Shown one piece after another: positions 60,201 to 64,000 of a stretch of DNA of 64,000 nucleotides. The notes under the pieces are model-generated. The model worked only from the letters and a program-made list of their open reading frames with translations, was not told the origin of the DNA and searched no databases. Source of the DNA: Liolophura sinensis. Its lineage: Eukaryota > Mollusca > Polyplacophora > Chitonida > Chitonidae. The stretch lies in assembly GCF_032854445.1 (NCBI RefSeq), contig NC_088307.1, positions 3,284,001 to 3,348,000 of the forward strand. Reading direction: 5' to 3'. Made by a program: the position numbers and the translations under genes. Every line of letters starts with the position of its first letter. Within the stretch, counting starts at the first letter, position 1.

Positions 60201-63174
60201 ACACTGACTTAATTCAAAACCTTAAACTTTATGTATGTCATAACCAATTTTTCTGTAGGTAGATAGACATATATGCTGAAACCCTGGTGAACAAAACTTT
60301 ATCAAAATCTAACTACACTGGAAGCTGTTCTTGCATAAAAATCACTAAAAGATATCATTTAATTTGCAGAAGTCATGTATAGATCTGCTTGGTTTTTAAC
60401 TGAATTTGAGGGGCCATCTAAACCTAACATTTTATTGTAAAAGGACAATATGAATATGCAAGAGTTCTAGCATAGCAACCACCAACCAATCAGAAAACAC
60501 AAAATCTATATAATTATGTGCAAAACTTATGCATGAATCCAGCTCATTTTCAAACAAAATCGGATGTTTCACAAAATAAAACGCACACAAAATTTAATAA
60601 GAATTGGACAATACCAAAAGAAGTTAACCGATGACCAACCAAAAGCAATAAATTCATTAAAGATGCAAAAGTTTCAAGGAACTGGCTAGTTTTCTAGCTT
60701 GATCTGAGGTCTTGCGCATTATTAGTTTTCATTAAGGTGAAAGAAAAGTTGAACAAATGGCCCACAAAAGTAGCAATATAAATACCAATATAGTCCTTTA
60801 ATTTTGTAAACAGAATAAAAGTACACCAATAAAACTTTGGAATTTCTTAAAATATGAAGTCTTAACTAAAGGAAGTCTAAAAAGTCTGAAATACAAATAA
60901 CCCTATCTAAATTTGTGTTCCTCTGGAACTTCCAACAACAAAATGGTTTTCTAGATGATAAAAAAAAATTCATTTAAATTCAGAATGAAAAAGGAAGTTT
61001 TAAAACCAGTCTTTGTATCTACAGCTTCAACCCTGGGACATGTATTACAGATTAACCTCAACAGACAAACATTTTGATCTTCTCAACATATGTTAGGAGA
61101 AACCTTCCGATCGTACTTCAGTTTAAACAGGAAGGCTAGAAGAACAAAAATCTTTTTTTCAGTAGGCTAACAGGATGGAGAGGAGAAAGGAGGGGTAGAA
61201 GCGGAGATGGGAGAAGGGAAAAGAGAAGGGAGGTGGGGGAAGAGGAGAGGTAGGAATTATACTGAAGTGATTTTTGTCACTCTGCCAGTGCTTTAATCAA
61301 ACAGGTTTTCCACCTGGGCCAACCTAAACAGGCAAGAGAGCAAATCGATCTGTTTGGGCATGTTACAGATTTTAAAGACCCAGTTACACTCTGTTTCACA
61401 TGAGGCTGAAGGTCACAAACCCAGTAGAGGTTACTGCAGCATTGTAATTTTAGCACAAACAAAACAAAAACGGAAATAAAACAGTGCCATGACTTTCTTT
61501 CCACTTGAGCGGTTTTATACAACTATCTTCATCCATTATTAAAGAGCCAGTATATATATATATACACACCTCAAATGAATAGGATCCTGTGAAATCACAG
61601 GTACAAAAGCTGTGTGTAGTGTAAGGTTTGAAATAGACTATAGCCACTTAACGGTAGGCTTGTACAGCAAAGTAAAGTTAAAAGTCTTGGCCAGGGTTTG
61701 TTGTGACTGCCTGTGCACACAGTGCAGATCTAAAAACGTCAGTACAGGTCCACCACATGGCAGACATCAGACTTCTGCTAGACTAATGACTATAACTCCA
61801 CACCAACTTGTCACTGTCACTGGAGAGACAAACAGCAGGATAATTACCGCACCCGAGAGGGGAATTCTCTGGATTGTCTTAACGAAGGAACTTGCCAGAA
61901 ATTCATAAGGTGAGTATAGACATAATTCATATACCAGGTGGGATTCCTGAAGCTATTATATCCTGCTATCTCTATGAACATATTTACACACATAATTCTT
62001 TGCAATTTTTTATTACAACAATTCTATGTCACTTCTTGGGATTTTGACTGTCTGACAGAGTTCTTGAGAAAAAAGAAGCTTAGAGAATATAAAAGTGTTC
62101 CATTCTAAAAGAATGTTTGATTTTCACCCAACCAGCCACTTTCCATAACGTTCAGCAGGATGAAGGGAAAACCATATACCATTTATAATGTGAACATCAC
62201 TGGGAAGACAGTTTAAGTTTAATGAAACTTGAATCTAAATTCCTTGATATTCTGATGACTTCGAAGAAACTTAAACCTAAATTATCTTATACTAAACTTC
62301 ATTTATGAGAAGAAAAGTCTGATTTCAAGTTTCTGATGGCTGAGTTTACAATAATGGGTCACAAAGCTATCTTAGACTTCATTCAGATTTAGTCTTAACA
62401 TGTGGTGCGATTTCTGAACTTAGTACTGAGCTTAAGCACAAATTTGCATTTGTCATGATTTGTTTATTTGATTGGTGTTTTACGCCATACTCAAGAGTAT
62501 TTCACTCATACGATGGTGGCCAGCATTATAGTGGGTGGAAACTGGGCAGAGACCGAGGGAAACCCACGACCATCTGCAGGTTGCTGTCTGACCTCCCCAC
62601 GAACGAGCATTTGTTATGAAAGTCTATGACAACAAGCATTAAATTAAAAATTCCCATGGTAAGTAACATTTTCAAACAGTAAACTGATGTAAGTCTGAAG
62701 ACCGCTTCATGTGAATCAGGGCCAAGGAATGATGTTGCAACGACAATCGATCTCGACTCGGTTTAAAATGACTGAAAACACCTAGTAATTAAGAATTATG
62801 ATTTAGCATAAATCTGCCTATTAAAGATGAAACTTCTTGGGCAGCTACCTTTATACAGAACTTAAAACTGTCAGTGTTTTCCTATAATGTGTAATCACTG
62901 AAATATGTGTAATACTGTTTACTTCCCTGTAAATTTTGTCTATAATCATTAGATCATCTACAAATTTAGTTGTTTTTTTGATTATTGAGGTTTAAATGTG
63001 TTCTCAAAGTTTTTTTCAATTCTACAATGGCAGCATGAAGGTAGCGGGTGGAGAGAAAAATTCTTTTATTAAAACGATATGTACTCATAAAATATGAAGT
63101 AAATCATTTGTTGTACATTTCCTGGGGATAGACATGCCTGTTCAAATCAGCATCACCTGCTTCTGTGAGGCCAT
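47127..63174 (-). CDS. Glutamine/proline-rich protein, ~10 coding exons, family not recognised
   Basis: Minus-strand gene. Exons in transcript order: 63157-63174 (tentative start, MASQKQ, in a GTGGCCATGG context), 58179-58252, 57165-57279, 54768-54847, 53156-53224, 52605-52719, 51763-51917, 50847-50971, 49719-49789 and 47127-48299. All borders are GT-AG and the phases join without a break: 1995 nt, 664 residues. If the first exon is wrong, the ATG at 58252 gives 658. The N-terminal ~270 residues are compact and partly helical (EIAAFFWEFDKLR, PWMFEGKALRLCITLYHLP, ETFDPNDLCWNPQLQ). Residues 275-664, one exon, are rich in Gln, Pro and Ser with poly-Gln runs, as in transcriptional co-regulators (inference). 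I do not recognise the family and name no function. Confidence 0.85.
48300..49718. other. Intron of the glutamine-rich gene
   Basis: It contains the GTGAGTGAGTGAGTGC repeat listed separately; nothing else recognised. Confidence 0.6.
48930..49150 (+). mobile_element. Interspersed GTGAGTGAGTGCTTGGGG repeat
   Basis: Starts GTGAGTGAGTGAGTGCTTGG followed by GGTTTAATGTCGTACTTAAC, a widely spread molluscan interspersed repeat as I remember it. A deleted copy lies at 54405-54503. Confidence 0.6.
49790..50846. other. Intron of the glutamine-rich gene with a G-rich tract
   Basis: The plus strand at 50006-50049 is almost pure G with single T or A interruptions. No coding or mobile DNA recognised otherwise. 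Confidence 0.6.
51146..51275 (-). mobile_element. SINE fragment, reverse, intronic
   Basis: TTTATTTGATTGGTGTTTTA tail complement and part of the body; the central CATAATGCTGG segment and the head are missing. Confidence 0.85.
52254..52550. repeat. 43-bp minisatellite, intronic
   Basis: Seven near-identical units of CATTGTTCAAGTGACAACCA plus CCCATACATGTACATCTACAC. It ends about 55 bp from exon 52605-52719, on its donor side. Confidence 0.95.
53225..54767. other. Intron of the glutamine-rich gene
   Basis: Holds the short retroposed repeat at 54405-54503; otherwise nothing recognised. Confidence 0.5.
54405..54503 (+). mobile_element. Short deleted copy of the GTGAGTGAG repeat with target-site duplication
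   Basis: Starts GTGAGTGAGTGAGTGCTTGG and ends TACCGGTCCCGAAGCGGAC. The 10-bp GGAAAACCAG flanks it at 54395-54404 and 54504-54513, so it inserted as a ~99-bp unit. Confidence 0.8.
54848..56170. other. Intron of the glutamine-rich gene
   Basis: No gene, mobile element or tandem repeat recognised. Confidence 0.5.
56173..56757. repeat. 35-bp minisatellite, intronic
   Basis: About 16 units of GGTATCCCAATAGATACTTG plus TGGAAGATGTTTACA, some shortened. Open frames across it are artefacts of the period. Confidence 0.95.
56768..56845 (-). mobile_element. SINE fragment, reverse
   Basis: ACTTATACGATGGTAGGCAG and CATTATGGTGGGAGGAAACC match the SINE 3' body complement. Confidence 0.7.
57280..58178. other. 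Intron of the glutamine-rich gene
   Basis: No feature recognised. Confidence 0.5.
58325..58549. repeat. 44-bp minisatellite, intronic
   Basis: Five units of CATGACGATCAGTTCCATAT plus AGAGGAAACCACAGCGTACGTGCG variants. Confidence 0.93.
58572..58817. repeat. ~121-bp tandem duplication, intronic
   Basis: Two copies of a block with TTTGACAGACAGACTGGCAC and CTTCAATGAACACACAAGGG, almost identical. Confidence 0.9.
59931..60172. mobile_element. MITE-like element with ~40-bp terminal inverted repeats
   Basis: Left end CGTGCAAAATACCCCAAATG then ACCTAATATTTCCTCCAT. The right end, reverse-complemented, reads CGTGCAATACCTGAGAAATG then ACCATAGATTTCCTCCAT. No coding capacity. A diverged copy is at 38462-38675. 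Confidence 0.7.
61168..61255. repeat. Polypurine tract
   Basis: About 88 bp almost entirely A and G on the plus strand (GGAGAGGAGAAAGGAGGGG and similar). Confidence 0.85.
62458..62608 (-). mobile_element. SINE 3' part, reverse
   Basis: TTTGTTTATTTGATTGGTGT through GGTTGCTGTCTGACC; head missing. Confidence 0.88.
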
Positions 63175-63180
63175 GGCCAC

Positions 63181-64000
63181 CTACAAACATGTAACAACTT
63201 TGAGCATGTTTCACAAGTAAATGCTTTTCCTCAGGTACACGTATTGATTTTATAACGACAATCGTCAGGCAATCGTCCCGAGACTCCTGGTTAATCACCA
63301 CAAATTTCTTTGATGTCCAGCACACCTGATAGGTAAATCACTGAGGCCAGCGAGAGAGAGTGTGAAGGAAGTAATGTCATGACATGCAGGTGGTGTAGTG
63401 GTACACAGTCTGTGGTCCTTGTGTTTCAAGTGCTTTGATGTAACAAGCTCAGGATAGGGTTCTGGACTTTTACTCCAGAAGAACTTAAAGGATCTAAGCA
63501 CCTCAAATGTAAAGACGAACAGTTTTAAACGAACAATCTCCTCACCTGGCAAGCTACTGGAAGTCTTCCACTGTCTGGAAATGCAATTCAAGAATCTAAC
63601 TACAATATATGATCACGCAAATCTCCACAGAGAAGATGGAAATCTTTGGAGGTGATAAGGTGCAGATTAAAATCCAGAAATCAGACATCACAAAACTGCT
63701 GTTCTTATCTTTTTTTCAAACTTATTCTGCTCATCCATTTAAAACTGACACGAGTTCGACAATGCTGAATTACAACTCACTATCAAACTACTGAATCCCA
63801 ATAAAGACCACACGAGGAAAGATGTGCATACACCTTGAAGATATTACATACTACACAGAACAACATATACATCAAGCACCTGTTTCAAACTCTCAGTTAT
63901 AGAAAAAAAGAACTTAGAAACCACAGGAGCAGTAGAAGCCAAAAGTACGGAAGCCATATTTAAAAATTCTTTGCTATGGAATTGTCTTTTTTTAAACTCT
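63181..64000. other. Window end, no gene recognised
   Basis: Upstream of the tentative first coding exon of the minus-strand gene. A TTTGTAG acceptor-like site at 63181-63187 suggests further non-coding exons beyond. I see no convincing promoter. Confidence 0.4.

Larger units (their letters stand above)
58830..63156. other. Putative large first intron of the glutamine-rich gene
   Basis: Apart from the MITE at 59931-60172, a purine tract at 61168-61255 and the SINE at 62458-62608, I see only short unsupported frames. If exon 63157-63174 is wrong, this is upstream or intergenic DNA. Confidence 0.45.

Overview
The window looks like nuclear DNA from a lophotrochozoan, most likely a mollusc. The grounds are intron-containing genes with GT-AG boundaries, RING/B-box/SPRY (TRIM-type) genes, many copies of a tRNA-headed SINE whose 3' end resembles SINEs I know from molluscs, abundant ACATGTA words and very many minisatellites. 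The species cannot be named from the sequence.

Layout, 1-41 kb: a tandem array of TRIM-like genes, all on the plus strand. Unit 1 (2388-5429) lacks its RING exon, which would lie left of the window. Unit 2 is a pseudogene: a broken RING/B-box exon (13513-14170) is separated by 8 kb from its coiled-coil and SPRY exons (22138-25247). Unit 3 (33915-39278, six exons, 588 residues) is intact as a reading frame. Unit 4 is a short relic (39985-40445). The first ~3.4 kb of the window is almost identical to 19759-23110; identity then drops through the last exons. Each unit is followed by the same ~90-bp minisatellite, and units 1-3 carry a second tRNA-like SINE in the same intron, so these insertions predate the multiplication of the units.

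The most unusual region is 14.2-19.0 kb, between the broken RING exon and the rest of unit 2. It holds relics of a family B DNA polymerase with N-terminal C2H2 fingers on the minus strand (18704-16755), a scrambled plus-strand fragment of a related polymerase (14644-15345), a small RING-type relic (15792-15560), a 185-bp direct repeat, and, upstream of the polymerase start, a TATA-like box, two CCAAT boxes and two E2F-like sites. This looks like a decayed virus-like or self-synthesising element. No capsid, integrase or terminal repeat is visible, so its class is open.

The region from 41 to 47 kb has few genes: a THAP-domain relic, a foldback-type inverted repeat and several minisatellites. 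From 47.1 to 63.2 kb a minus-strand gene of about ten coding exons encodes a ~660-residue protein with a helical N-terminal half and a Gln/Pro-rich C-terminal half; I do not recognise its family. Other mobile DNA includes a triplicated Penelope-type reverse-transcriptase scrap, an inverted-repeat element inserted inside a SINE, and two copies of a second ~230-bp inverted-repeat element.
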